64,000 nt of DNA from Chitinimonas sp036961565 (GTDB lineage Bacteria; Pseudomonadota; Gammaproteobacteria; Burkholderiales; Chitinimonadaceae). Made by a program: the position numbers and the translations under genes. Positions 26,632-35,965 of this stretch are shown piece by piece. The first letter of the stretch is position 1; the number at the start of each line of letters is the position of its first letter. The stretch covers positions 34,408 to 98,407 of the forward strand of contig NZ_JBAMDD010000016.1 in NCBI RefSeq assembly GCF_036961565.1. The letters run 5' to 3'. The notes below the pieces were generated by a model. It was not told the origin of the DNA and did not search any database. It worked only from the letters and a program-made list of their open reading frames with translations.

Positions 26632-29600
26632 ATGTCGCCCGCGCCCTATCGTCATCCCCTGCAAGCCCGCCTGATCTGGCTGCGCCGCAAATGCCTGCAT
26701 TTGCTGCATTGGCACAGTCGCGCCCTGATATGGGCGGCCTTGGCGGTGGGCGTGCTGTGGGCGCTTGGCGCCGCCTGGCTGCAATGGTGGTTCTTCCCGC
26801 ATCTGCCCGAGTACCGGCCACGCCTGGTGGCGGAGCTGAGCCAGCGTGTAGGCCGGCCTATCAGCATAGGGCAGGTTGAAGGCGGCTGGCGGGGTGTACT
26901 GCCGTATTTGTCGTTTCAACAGCTTAGCTTGCGCCACAACGATGGCCGCCCTGCCTTGAACCTGGCGGAGGTCGAGGCCACGCTATCGTGGTGGCCGCTA
27001 CTGCTGGGTGACCTGCGCTTTGACAAGCTGACCTTGCTGCAACCCGATTTGCAACTGACCCGTGATAGCGACGGAGTGATCAGGCTGGCGGGATTGCCTT
27101 TGAACGAGACAGGCCAGCAAGGCAGCCTTACCGACTGGCTATTGCGGCAGCATGATATTGCGATTGTGGATGGCCGCATCAGCTGGCGCGATGACCTGCG
27201 GCAGGCGCCATTGCTGCAGTTGGAACAGGTGGATCTGAGCCTGGAAAACCGCTTGTTTGGCCAGCATGAGGCTGAGCTGTCGGCCACACCGCCTGCGGCG
27301 CTGGCGCAGCCATTCCAGCTTGAGGCCAGCTGGCGCGGGGATGACCTGGCGCAGCTGGATCAGTGGCAGGGTAGTGTCAGCACTGTGCTGGACAAGGTGG
27401 ACATGGCGGCCTGGGGGCAATGGCTGCCCTACCCGGTAGCGCTGCGGCGCGGCCAGGGGCGGCTAGAAATCAAGCTGGCATTCGAGGGCTTGCACCCCTC
27501 GGCCGTGGATGCCCGCTTGGCGCTGCGGGATGTATTGGTACGCCTGTCGCCCGAACTGGCCCCGCTGGAGGTCAATGCCTTGTCTGGTTCCGTGCGCTGG
27601 CGGGACCGCGACGGCGAGCGGGAGTTGACGCTGGGTGATCTGAAGCTGCGAGCCGATGGCGGCAAGCTGCTGGATGGCAGCCAGGCGACGCTGGTCCTGC
27701 ACAAGGAGGGCGGAGGCCAGTTCAGCGCCCATGGGGTGACGCTATCCGGATTGGCGAGTCTCCCACCCGCGCTGCCCCTGCCTACAGTCTTGCGCCAAGC
27801 GCTTGGCGGCATGCGACCTAGTGGCCGGCTGGATCGTCTTAATGCGAGTTGGAAGGGCGATTGGCGCGAGCCGCAGTCCTATGACGGCAGGGTGGGTTTC
27901 AGTGGACTGGGGCTGCTTGCACCTGCGCCCTGGCCCAGCTTGGGGCCGGTGGATGGTGAGCTGACCTTCAGCGAATCCAAGGGAAGCCTGGCGCTGCGCG
28001 GCCAGCGCTTCAAGTTGGCATCCAGTACGGTGTTTGAGCAGCCGCTCCATCTGGATCGCATCCGCCTGGCACTGGATTGGTCGCGGATGGGCAAGCAATG
28101 GGTCGTCAAGCTCAGTGATTTCAGCGCCAGCAACGCTGATCTTGAGGCACAGGCGCAGGCAACCTGGCGTTGGCCCGGCACGGGCCTGGGTAACCTGGAT
28201 TTGAAGGCTGCCGTGCCCAGGCTCACGGCCGGCAAGGTGGCCGATTACCTGCCCATCATGCTGGGTAACGATACCCGCCACTGGCTGCGCCAGAGCCTGA
28301 CGGCGGGCGAGGCACGTGATGCGCGCTTTACCCTGAATGGCCCCTTGGCAGGCTTTCCGTTCACTGATGGTAAGGCGGGCGTGTGGGAGGTGGTCACCCA
28401 GGCCAAGGGCGTGACGTTGGACTACAGCGACGGTTGGCCTGCTATGAGCGGGATAGACGGCGAGGTACGTATCGTTGGCAACCGACTCACGGTAGCAGCG
28501 GGGGGGCAGATACTGGGGGCTCGGGTAAGCGATGCCCTGGCGGTGATCGACGACCTGGAGCTGAGCCCCAGCGTGCGCCTAGAGGGGGCGGCCGAAGGGC
28601 AGACTGCCGAGTTCCTGCGCTATATCGCGCAGAGTCCGCTGGATGCCAGCCTGGATGGTATGGGTAGTGCTGCACGCGCTGCTGGTGAAGGCAAACTGTC
28701 GATCAAGCTGGATATCCCTTTTGAGGATGTCGATGCGACCAAGCTGGCGGGCAGTTACCGCTTTGCCGGCAATCAGCTGCAGGTGGGCGAAAAACTGCCT
28801 GAAATAACAGATTTGCAAGGAGAGCTGACCTTTACCGAGAGCAAGGTCAGCGCCAACGCCCTGCAGGGGCGCACGCTGGGTGGTGCGTTCCGGGCTGACT
28901 TGTCCACCTCTGACAGCGGTGTGGTGCAGATGCGTGCCAGCGGCCGCGCTGATGTGGGCCTGGCGGCAAAGCGCTACAGCCTGCCCTTGGCGGATCGCTT
29001 GGTGGGCATGACGGACTATCGGGTACAGCTTGATCTACCCGAGCAAGGCTGGGGCGTGCAGTTGGATGCGCCGCTGAAGGATGTGCGGCTGGATTTACCG
29101 GCACCGTTGGGCAAGGCCATGGGGGAGGTCAGGCCCTTGCGGCTGGTGCTCGACAATGCGGGGCAGACAGAGAACTGGAAGGTGGCACTGGGTAGCCAAC
29201 TGAATGCTGAAGTCCAGCTTGCCGCCGCCACTGACCATGAGTGGCAGGTGGAGCGAGGCGAGGTGCGCCTGGGTGGCGGCGTGCCCAATAACGCCAATCG
29301 TGGACTCTGGCTGACCGGCACCCTGCCTGAGCTTGCCCTGGACCCTTGGCTGGCGCTGTTGGAGGGGGCGGGCGGCAAGGCCGCCAGTGGCATGGTATTG
29401 GCGGGCATAGAGCTCCGGGCCGGCAAGCTGATGGCGCTGGGTAGCCAGTTGGATGACTTGGCCTTGCGCGCTGTGCCGGGCAAGGACGGGGCTTGGCAAC
29501 TGACGGCCAGCGGCAAGCAGGTTGAAGGCCGGCTGGCTTGGTCGCCACAGGGCAAGGGCAAGGTGCATGCGCGGTTTGCCCGCTTGGTGCTGCCTTTACC

Positions 29601-30465
29601 GGATGCGCCGGGTGCGCCAGCAGGGGGCGGCTTTGGCAATCAGTCTTTGCCGGCGCTGGATATCGTCGCCGAAGATTTTCACTACCGTGGGCATGCGCTG
29701 GGCCGGCTTGACGTAAAAGCGCAACAGCAGCGGGAGAACTGGCTGATAGAGAGCCTGACACTGTCGAATCCCGACGGACGGCTCAATATGCAGGGGGTGT
29801 GGCAGCCGGTTGGTGAGGATGCGGGCACCAAGGTAAGGCTGGACATAGCATCGGACAATGTGGGCAAGCTGCTGGGGCGGTTTGGTTACCCAGAGACCGT
29901 GCGGCGGGGCGAAGGGAGCTTGCGTGGCGATCTGGCCTGGCGCGGCTCGCCCTTGGCGCCCGATTACCCCAGCATGAGCGGCAAATTCAGCATCAAGGCC
30001 GAATCCGGGCAATTTGCCAAGGTAGAACCCGGCATGGGCAGGTTGCTGGGGATACTCAGCCTGCAATCTTTGCAACGGCGCCTGACCCTGGATTTTCGCG
30101 ATGTCTTCAGCGAGGGCTTTGCCTTCGACCGTATCGAGGGCGATAGTAAGGTAGTGCGAGGCGTGATGTCGACGGACAATCTGACCATAGTCGGACCTGC
30201 TGCCCAAGTACTGTTCAGGGGCGAGACCGACATAGGCCGGGAAACCCAGAAGCTACGTGTGCGCATCGTGCCCACGGTGGGCGACAGCTTTGCCGTGGGA
30301 GCTGGGGTGGCACTGGCCAACCCCCTGGTGGGTGTGGGGGCGTTCTTGCTGCAGCGGGTGCTGAAAGACCCGTTGGGGCAGATGGTGGCCTATGAGTACG
30401 ATATCACTGGCACCTGGGCAGACCCGCAGTACAGCAAGGTAGGTGCAGCAGGTGGTAGCAAGTAG
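26632..30465 (+). CDS. yhdP: YhdP family AsmA-like inter-membrane phospholipid transport protein
   Basis: 1277 residues from ATG 26632. An N-terminal membrane anchor (about 30-52) is followed by a very long, repetitive beta-rich periplasmic region of the DUF3971/AsmA2 type. The region just after the anchor (AELSQRVGRPISIGQVEGGWRG) and the C-terminal end (GPAAQVLFRGETDIGRETQ, then LLQRVLKDPLGQM) are family hallmarks. YhdP is one of the AsmA-like bridges proposed to carry phospholipids to the outer membrane. The order yhdP - nitrilase - tldD is a recurrent proteobacterial cluster. A GCTAGAAT-N10-ATTCTAGC repeat (26575-26600) lies in the shared gap with glnE. Confidence 0.93.
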   Translation: MSPAPYRHPLQARLIWLRRKCLHLLHWHSRALIWAALAVGVLWALGAAWLQWWFFPHLPEYRPRLVAELSQRVGRPISIGQVEGGWRGVLPYLSFQQLSLRHNDGRPALNLAEVEATLSWWPLLLGDLRFDKLTLLQPDLQLTRDSDGVIRLAGLPLNETGQQGSLTDWLLRQHDIAIVDGRISWRDDLRQAPLLQLEQVDLSLENRLFGQHEAELSATPPAALAQPFQLEASWRGDDLAQLDQWQGSVSTVLDKVDMAAWGQWLPYPVALRRGQGRLEIKLAFEGLHPSAVDARLALRDVLVRLSPELAPLEVNALSGSVRWRDRDGERELTLGDLKLRADGGKLLDGSQATLVLHKEGGGQFSAHGVTLSGLASLPPALPLPTVLRQALGGMRPSGRLDRLNASWKGDWREPQSYDGRVGFSGLGLLAPAPWPSLGPVDGELTFSESKGSLALRGQRFKLASSTVFEQPLHLDRIRLALDWSRMGKQWVVKLSDFSASNADLEAQAQATWRWPGTGLGNLDLKAAVPRLTAGKVADYLPIMLGNDTRHWLRQSLTAGEARDARFTLNGPLAGFPFTDGKAGVWEVVTQAKGVTLDYSDGWPAMSGIDGEVRIVGNRLTVAAGGQILGARVSDALAVIDDLELSPSVRLEGAAEGQTAEFLRYIAQSPLDASLDGMGSAARAAGEGKLSIKLDIPFEDVDATKLAGSYRFAGNQLQVGEKLPEITDLQGELTFTESKVSANALQGRTLGGAFRADLSTSDSGVVQMRASGRADVGLAAKRYSLPLADRLVGMTDYRVQLDLPEQGWGVQLDAPLKDVRLDLPAPLGKAMGEVRPLRLVLDNAGQTENWKVALGSQLNAEVQLAAATDHEWQVERGEVRLGGGVPNNANRGLWLTGTLPELALDPWLALLEGAGGKAASGMVLAGIELRAGKLMALGSQLDDLALRAVPGKDGAWQLTASGKQVEGRLAWSPQGKGKVHARFARLVLPLPDAPGAPAGGGFGNQSLPALDIVAEDFHYRGHALGRLDVKAQQQRENWLIESLTLSNPDGRLNMQGVWQPVGEDAGTKVRLDIASDNVGKLLGRFGYPETVRRGEGSLRGDLAWRGSPLAPDYPSMSGKFSIKAESGQFAKVEPGMGRLLGILSLQSLQRRLTLDFRDVFSEGFAFDRIEGDSKVVRGVMSTDNLTIVGPAAQVLFRGETDIGRETQKLRVRIVPTVGDSFAVGAGVALANPLVGVGAFLLQRVLKDPLGQMVAYEYDITGTWADPQYSKVGAAGGSK

Positions 30466-30629
30466 CCGTGCGGACGGAATAAGGGGATAGCCCAGCACCG
30501 CACCTTGTTTCAGCCACTCCGTAAGGGGAGGCGCAGGCGAGATTGCTGGCAGCGCCTCGTCAGAACGCGTTCAGCAAGTGGCATCAGGGCGGTGAGCCGC
30601 CTTCAAAAATACAAGAAAGGAGACACATC

Positions 30630-31487
30630 ATGTCGACTCGTGCTCATACCAGCCAGCAGGCCGCAGCCCGTGCCGCCACCAGCGGCGGCTTGCGGGTTGC
30701 TGCCGTGCAGATGGCTTCCGGCCCTAGCGTATCGGCCAATCTGACCGAGGCAGAAGTCCTGATCAAGCTGGCCGCCAAGCAGGGCGCCAAGCTGGTGGTC
30801 CTGCCCGAATACTTCGCCATTCTGGGCCTGAAGGATACCGACAAGGTGGCCGTGCGTGAGCAGCCGGGCGAGGGGCAGATACAGGCTTTTTTATCCAAGA
30901 CGGCCAAGAAGCTGGGCATCTGGATCGTAGGCGGCTCGGTACCGCTGTGGACTGAAGATCCCGCCAAGGTACGGAACTCCACCCTGGTGTTCGATGACCA
31001 GGGCCGCCAGGTTGCGCGTTACGACAAGATCCACCTGTTTGGCTTTGAAATGGGCACGGAGACCTACCGCGAGGAAGCCACCATTACCCCTGGCGATGAA
31101 GTGGTGGTGTTCGACTCGCCCTTTGGCCGTATCGGATTGGCGATTTGCTACGATCTGCGCTTTCCCGAGCTATTCCGCCGCATGCAGCCGGTGGACCTGA
31201 TCATTGTGCCGGCAGCCTTTACCGAGACCACCGGACGAGCCCATTGGGAGACACTGGTGCGTGCCCGTGCCATTGAGAATCTGGCCTATGTGATTGCCTC
31301 GGCCCAGGGCGGGTTTCACCGCAATGGCCGCGAGACCCATGGTGACAGCATGATTGTTGACCCCTGGGGTATCGTGCTCGATCGCTTGCCGCGTGGTTCT
31401 GGCATCGTGGTGGCTGATATCGATCACGACTACAAGGCCAGACTACGGCAGGGCTTGCCGGCATTGAGCCATCGAGTGCTGGCCTGA
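30630..31487 (+). CDS. Carbon-nitrogen hydrolase (Nit1-like, probable deaminated-glutathione amidase)
   Basis: 285 residues from ATG 30630, with AAAGGAG upstream. The catalytic triad is clear: Glu60 (LPEYF), Lys133 (YDKIHLFGFE) and Cys173 (AICYDLRFPELFRRM). The DKIHLFGFEMGTETYRE stretch fits the Nit1 branch, which hydrolyses deaminated glutathione; this substrate is inferred from subfamily resemblance. It overlaps the next gene by 1 bp (TGATG) and sits between yhdP and tldD. Confidence 0.88.
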   Translation: MSTRAHTSQQAAARAATSGGLRVAAVQMASGPSVSANLTEAEVLIKLAAKQGAKLVVLPEYFAILGLKDTDKVAVREQPGEGQIQAFLSKTAKKLGIWIVGGSVPLWTEDPAKVRNSTLVFDDQGRQVARYDKIHLFGFEMGTETYREEATITPGDEVVVFDSPFGRIGLAICYDLRFPELFRRMQPVDLIIVPAAFTETTGRAHWETLVRARAIENLAYVIASAQGGFHRNGRETHGDSMIVDPWGIVLDRLPRGSGIVVADIDHDYKARLRQGLPALSHRVLA

Positions 31488-32272
31488 TGCTGCGCTACTG
31501 CCTGGCGCTGCTGATTGCCACCCTGGCTTATGCGGTGCCGGCAGACTACGGCTGTGCCGATAGAGCCGTACGGGTGGCTTACCACCCGTTTGGCATGGCT
31601 TATTGGCGTGATGCGGAGGGTAGGCCGCAAGGTATCGACCCCGATCTGGTGGCGGCACTGAGCCAGGCGACCGGTTGCCGTTTTCAAGTATCGGAACTGT
31701 CTAGGGTATTGATCTGGAAGATGTACGAGCAGGGCGAGACGGACATGGTACTGTCGGCCCTGCCTACTGAACAGCGCGATCGCTTTGGGCAGTTCATGCC
31801 GCTGCCTTATTGGGGCAATGGCAATGAGCTGGTGGTGCTCAAAAGCCTGGGGCGGCCTACCAGCCTGGCTGATCTGGACGAATTGCCGGAGTTTCGCCTG
31901 GGCATTGTACGAGCCTATAAATACGGCGATGCGATTTGGGAGCAGTTGCTTATCCGCCAGCGCGAGCGCGGTGAACTGATAGAAGTGGCCGATATCGAAA
32001 GTCTGTACCACCAGATGAAAATCGGCCGTATCAACGCCCTGATTTCCAGCCCAATGCTGTACCGCCTGATGCTGCCGCGCTACGCACTAGATGGTAAGGT
32101 GCACACCCTGGACTGGACGCCTGAGCGCAATGAGCTCAGGGCGGGCCTGTATTTTTCGCGGTCGCGTTTTGGCGCGGCCGAGCTGAGCCGCTGGGAAGCC
32201 CTGCTGGCTGGCCCCATGCAGCAGCAATTCACTGCTATCCTGCGCCGCTACCTTGGCCCCCGGCCAAACTAG
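31487..32272 (+). CDS. Periplasmic solute-binding protein (SBP_bac_3-like)
   Basis: 261 residues with a signal peptide (MLRYCLALLIATLAYAVPA). The fold of amino-acid-type binding proteins is visible: VRVAYHPFGMAYWRDAEGRP, then GIDPDLVAALSQATGC and TDMVLSALPTEQRD. No permease or ATPase genes are nearby, so it may be a sensor-type or orphan binding protein rather than part of a transporter. It starts on the nitrilase stop codon and is 46 nt before tldD, hence inserted into the yhdP-nit-tldD cluster. Confidence 0.82.
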   Translation: MLRYCLALLIATLAYAVPADYGCADRAVRVAYHPFGMAYWRDAEGRPQGIDPDLVAALSQATGCRFQVSELSRVLIWKMYEQGETDMVLSALPTEQRDRFGQFMPLPYWGNGNELVVLKSLGRPTSLADLDELPEFRLGIVRAYKYGDAIWEQLLIRQRERGELIEVADIESLYHQMKIGRINALISSPMLYRLMLPRYALDGKVHTLDWTPERNELRAGLYFSRSRFGAAELSRWEALLAGPMQQQFTAILRRYLGPRPN

Positions 32273-32318
32273 TGGCAGCCTGGTGCACTGCGCGCCTACC
32301 CATGACAAGAGCACAAAC

Positions 32319-33770
32319 ATGAGCAGCACTACCTTGCCGACGCAGACGGCCGAACACTATCTGCTGAATCCCTACAGCCTGGATGATGCCGCCCTGGACC
32401 AGGTTTTTGGCGAAATCATGCGCCACGATGTGGACTACGCCGATCTTTACTTCCAGTACAGCCGAGCTGAAGGCTGGAGCCTGGAGGAAGGCATCGTCAA
32501 ATCGGGCAGTTTCAATATCGATCAGGGCGTAGGTGTCAGGGCGGTTAGCGGAGAGAAGACCGCTTTTGCCTACTCGGACGATATCAGCCTGGCGGCGCTG
32601 CACTCGGCCGCCAAGGCAACCCGTGCCATAGGCCGGCAAGGTGGACAGGGGCTGGCAGGGGCAGCGCGTCGGCCATCGGCGGTGCGACCGTTATATGCCA
32701 CCCTGGACCCCTTGGGCAGCCTGGCCGAGGCCGACAAGGTCAAGCTGCTGGAGGGGCTGGAGAGCTATGCCCGCAGCTTGGACCCGCGCGTGATCCAGGT
32801 GATGGCCAGCCTGGCTGGCGAGTATGAGGTGATCTACATTGCTCGCCACGATGGTCATCGGGCGGCCGATGTCAGGCCGCTGGTACGGGTGGGGATACAG
32901 GTGATCGTAGAACACAATGGCCGGCGTGAATCAGCCCATGTGGGCGGCGGCGGCCGTTACGATTACAGCTACTTCAGCGAAGCGCGACTGCAGGGCTATG
33001 CCCGTGAGGCGGTGCGCCAGGCCTTGGTAAACCTGGACGCCAGGCCCGCGCCGGCGGGGGAGATGACGGTGGTGCTGGGCAATGGCTGGCCGGGCATCCT
33101 GCTGCATGAAGCCATAGGCCATGGCCTGGAAGGTGATTTCAATCGCAAGGGTAGCTCTGCCTTTGCCGGCAAGGTTGGTCAGCGGGTGGCGGCCAAGGGG
33201 GTGACGGTGGTGGATGACGGCACCATACCAGACCGCCGTGGCTCGCTGAATGTGGACGATGAGGGCAATCCTACCCAGCGCACGGTATTGATCGAGGATG
33301 GCGTGCTGCAGGGCTATCTGCAGGACAGCCTCAATGCCCGCCTGATGGGTGTGGCGCCGACCGGCAACGGCCGCCGTGAGAGTTACGCCCATATCACCAT
33401 GCCGCGCATGACCAATACGGTCATGATGAATGGCGACAAGTCGCCGGAAGAGATCATCGGCTCGATCAAGCGCGGTCTGTATGCCGTTCAGTTCGCAGGC
33501 GGCCAGGTGGATATCACCAGCGGCAAGTTTGTGTTCTCGGCCAGCGAAGCCTATTGGGTGGAAGACGGCAAGATCCAGTACCCGGTCAAAGGGGCGACCT
33601 TGATAGGCAATGGCCCTGATGTGTTGACCAAGGTGGGCATGATAGGCAACGACCTGCAGCTGGATGCCGGTGTAGGCACCTGTGGCAAGGATGGGCAGAG
33701 CGTGCCTGTGGGCGTGGGCCAGCCCACCATACGGATAGATGGCGGCCTGACCGTGGGAGGGACGGCCTGA
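32319..33770 (+). CDS. tldD: Metalloprotease TldD
   Basis: 483 residues from ATG 32319. The HExxxH zinc motif is HEAIGH (263-268), followed by GLEGDFNRKGSSAF. The C-terminal beta domain carries the usual DGGLTVGG end. TldD acts with TldE (PmbA) to degrade unfolded or leader peptides, for example in microcin maturation; tldE is not in this window. It ends the rightward cluster and is followed by a strong terminator. Confidence 0.96.
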   Translation: MSSTTLPTQTAEHYLLNPYSLDDAALDQVFGEIMRHDVDYADLYFQYSRAEGWSLEEGIVKSGSFNIDQGVGVRAVSGEKTAFAYSDDISLAALHSAAKATRAIGRQGGQGLAGAARRPSAVRPLYATLDPLGSLAEADKVKLLEGLESYARSLDPRVIQVMASLAGEYEVIYIARHDGHRAADVRPLVRVGIQVIVEHNGRRESAHVGGGGRYDYSYFSEARLQGYAREAVRQALVNLDARPAPAGEMTVVLGNGWPGILLHEAIGHGLEGDFNRKGSSAFAGKVGQRVAAKGVTVVDDGTIPDRRGSLNVDDEGNPTQRTVLIEDGVLQGYLQDSLNARLMGVAPTGNGRRESYAHITMPRMTNTVMMNGDKSPEEIIGSIKRGLYAVQFAGGQVDITSGKFVFSASEAYWVEDGKIQYPVKGATLIGNGPDVLTKVGMIGNDLQLDAGVGTCGKDGQSVPVGVGQPTIRIDGGLTVGGTA

Positions 33771-33810
33771 GTGGGTTGATGGCGCGAGCTGGTTTTGGGA
33801 GGCTCCCTTG

Positions 33811-33844
33811 AAGGCGTGTCGCGGCAGCGCGACACGCCTTTTGC
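33811..33844 (+). terminator. Intrinsic terminator of tldD
   Basis: A 13-bp perfect stem aaggcgtgtcgcg / cgcgacacgcctt with the loop GCAG, then TTTGC, 40 nt after the stop. Confidence 0.85.
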
Positions 33845-34026
33845 ATGGGAGGCGCTGCTTGCAGGTACTTGCCTGATGGCTGTGGTTGTTGCGATGCAAC
33901 ATGGTTTGCTGGCGGGTTGCAATCCCTTGGCTGCGGGCTTAAAAGTAGCCTGTACCGCGCACAAAGCCCACAAGGCCACGCGGCACGGAGACAACACGGC
34001 ACCCCTGGTCAACACAGGAGCTTGCT

Positions 34027-34650
34027 ATGTCAACGACTGCAATGATGCTGGTGCGGCAGCTAAACCAGGCCGATGCGCCTGCCATGCTGGCCCACCTGCT
34101 GCGGCTGGATGAAACAGACCGGGTGCAGCGCTTTGCCCGGCCCGCCAGCGATGATTCCATACGGGATTACGTTCGCCGGCTGGATTTTGAGCGCGATGCC
34201 CATTACGGCGTTTGGCAGGGCCGCGAGGGTCTGCCTAGCCTGATAGGCCTGACGCATCTGGCGCTGGATGGGCAAGGCAAGACGGCTGAAATAGGCGTCA
34301 GCGTGGATGCGGACCAACGCCGCCAGGGACTGGCGGGCCGCATGCTTGGACGCGCCATTCTGCATGCCCGCAACCTGGGCGTGGTCGAGGTGGTCATGTA
34401 TTTTCTGCCCTATAACACCGAGCTGATGGAACTGGCGCGCAACCAGGGCATGCGGCTGAGTGTGGGAGAAGGGCAGGGCATAGCCCGGCTACTACCCCAT
34501 CCTGCCAGCCCGGTCAGCCTGGCCAGCGAGATCATGGAAACCTGGGCAGATGCAGCCGGGCAAGGGCTAAGGGATTGGTCCGAGGGTACGCTGGCCACCA
34601 GCAGTGTGGTTTGCGGCAGGTTGAGGGAAAGTGCCAATAAGCTGGACTGA
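34027..34650 (+). CDS. GNAT family N-acetyltransferase
   Basis: 207 residues with AGGAG 6 nt before ATG 34027. The GNAT core is visible: LIGLTHLALDGQGKTAEIGVSVD leading into the acetyl-CoA loop DQRRQGLAGRML, then AILHARNLGVVEVVMYFLP. Substrate unknown. It stands alone behind the tldD terminator, with its own promoter presumably in 33845-34010. Confidence 0.88.
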   Translation: MSTTAMMLVRQLNQADAPAMLAHLLRLDETDRVQRFARPASDDSIRDYVRRLDFERDAHYGVWQGREGLPSLIGLTHLALDGQGKTAEIGVSVDADQRRQGLAGRMLGRAILHARNLGVVEVVMYFLPYNTELMELARNQGMRLSVGEGQGIARLLPHPASPVSLASEIMETWADAAGQGLRDWSEGTLATSSVVCGRLRESANKLD

Positions 34651-34692
34651 CTGCTATCGGTCGTGTAGCCGCTGCCCTTATCCCCGTAAACA

Positions 34693-34719
34693 CAAATGGC
34701 CCACTTAAAGGGCCATTTG
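34693..34719. terminator. Hairpin between convergent genes
   Basis: A 10-bp perfect stem caaatggccc / gggccatttg with a 7-nt loop. It lies between the converging GNAT gene and the small periplasmic protein gene. The T-runs are short, so efficiency is uncertain. Confidence 0.65.
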
Positions 34720-34746
34720 CTGGAATGCTCATGCGCGACTATTGCA

Positions 34747-35073
34747 CTACTGGCCGTTGGTCTCGTTCAGTGCCTTCACGTAGTCGTTGTATTCCTTGAT
34801 GGCGGCATTACCGGTGCTCGCCGCTGCATTGGAAATGGCAACTTGCTCATCAATGTATTTTTTCATGCACTCGCCGTAGGCCTTGTGTTGCTTGTTGAAG
34901 GCATCCATGCGTATCTGGCTGGCACTCCGGCCAGGGTGGCTAGGGGCCTTGCACTCGTGCTTGGGGGCAGCCGGTGCGGCGGCGGGGGCTGGCGCAGCAG
35001 CAGGGGCGGCGTTCTCTTGGGCAAAGGCGGTGGTGGCGAGCAGCGAGGCCGCAATCAGGGCGATGAATTTCAT
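34747..35073 (-). CDS. Small secreted periplasmic protein of unknown function
   Basis: 108 residues from ATG 35073. The signal peptide is MKFIALIAASLLATTAFA. An Ala/Pro-rich linker (AAPAAAPAPAAAPAAP) follows, then a helical domain with two cysteines (HECKAPSHPG and YGECMKKYIDEQ) that may form a disulfide. I do not recognise a named family. Its 5' region is shared with the divergent enoyl-CoA hydratase gene and its operator-like palindrome. Confidence 0.75.
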   Translation of the reverse strand: MKFIALIAASLLATTAFAQENAAPAAAPAPAAAPAAPKHECKAPSHPGRSASQIRMDAFNKQHKAYGECMKKYIDEQVAISNAAASTGNAAIKEYNDYVKALNETNGQ

Positions 35074-35117
35074 GTTGAGTTGCTTTGTGGGTGACAAAGG
35101 TGGAAGTGTCGCGATAA

Positions 35118-35135
35118 ATTGACGTGGACGTCAAT
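35118..35135. promoter_or_regulatory. 18-bp perfect palindrome ATTGACGTGGACGTCAAT, operator-like
   Basis: Two ATTGACGT half-sites face each other across GG. A -10-like TATAGT follows at 35154-35159 and the hydratase ATG at 35189, so the palindrome overlaps the expected -35 position. ACGT-centred palindromes of this type are known for regulators of acyl-CoA and branched-chain amino acid catabolism such as LiuR; the assignment is inference. Confidence 0.55.
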
Positions 35136-35188
35136 CATCATGGCCGGCTAAGTTATAGTGTGGGTCGGCTGCCCAACAAGGAGACCCC

Positions 35189-35965
35189 ATGAGCGAACTG
35201 CTCCAACTTGAGCGCGTAGGCCATACCGCGCTGATCACCATCAACAACCCGCCCGCCAATACCTGGACTGAAACCAGCCTGCCAGCCCTCAAGGCCATGG
35301 TAGAGCAGCTCAATGCAGACCGCGAAATCTATGCGCTGGTGCTGACTGGCAATGGCCCCAAGTTTTTCAGTGCGGGCGCTGATCTCAATGTGTTCGCGGG
35401 TGGTGACAAGGCCCGCGCCAGGCAGATGATTACTTTCTTCGGCAAGGCATTTGAGGCGCTGGCGCAGTTCAGGGGCGTCAGCATCGCTGCCATCAATGGC
35501 TACGCCATGGGTGGTGGGCTGGAGGCCGCGCTGGCCTGTGATATCCGCATTGCCGAGGAGCACGCGGTGATGGCCCTGCCCGAGGCTGCCGTAGGCCTAC
35601 TGCCCGGCGGGCTGGGCACCCAGCACCTGCCCTGGCTGGTGGGCGAAGGTTGGGCCAAGCGCATGATACTGTGTGGTGAGCGCTTGGATGCCCAGACGGC
35701 GCTCAGGATAGGCTTGGTGGAAGAAGTGGTGGCCAGCGGCGAATCCCGCCAGAAGGCGCTGGAGCTGGCCGAGAAGGTGGCCAAGCAGAGCCCTTCCTCG
35801 GTGGCGGCCTGCAAGCAGCTGATACAGGCTGCCCGCAAGCAACCCATGTGGTCGGCGCTGCCTATGGAGCGTGAAATGTTCGTCGATCTGTTCGACACCC
35901 AGGACCAGCAGGAGGGCGTCAATGCATTTCTGGAAAAACGTCCGCCGGTCTGGCAGAACCGCTAG
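35189..35965 (+). CDS. Enoyl-CoA hydratase/isomerase family protein
   Basis: 258 residues with AAGGAG before ATG 35189. The crotonase fold has its oxyanion-hole segments (FSAGADLN and NGYAMGGGLE). Both glutamates needed for hydratase action are present at Glu112 (GGGLEAALACD) and Glu132 (ALPEAAVG). It probably acts in fatty-acid or branched-chain acyl-CoA breakdown. It is first of a three-gene rightward unit that ends with a second crotonase-fold gene. Confidence 0.92.
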   Translation: MSELLQLERVGHTALITINNPPANTWTETSLPALKAMVEQLNADREIYALVLTGNGPKFFSAGADLNVFAGGDKARARQMITFFGKAFEALAQFRGVSIAAINGYAMGGGLEAALACDIRIAEEHAVMALPEAAVGLLPGGLGTQHLPWLVGEGWAKRMILCGERLDAQTALRIGLVEEVVASGESRQKALELAEKVAKQSPSSVAACKQLIQAARKQPMWSALPMEREMFVDLFDTQDQQEGVNAFLEKRPPVWQNR

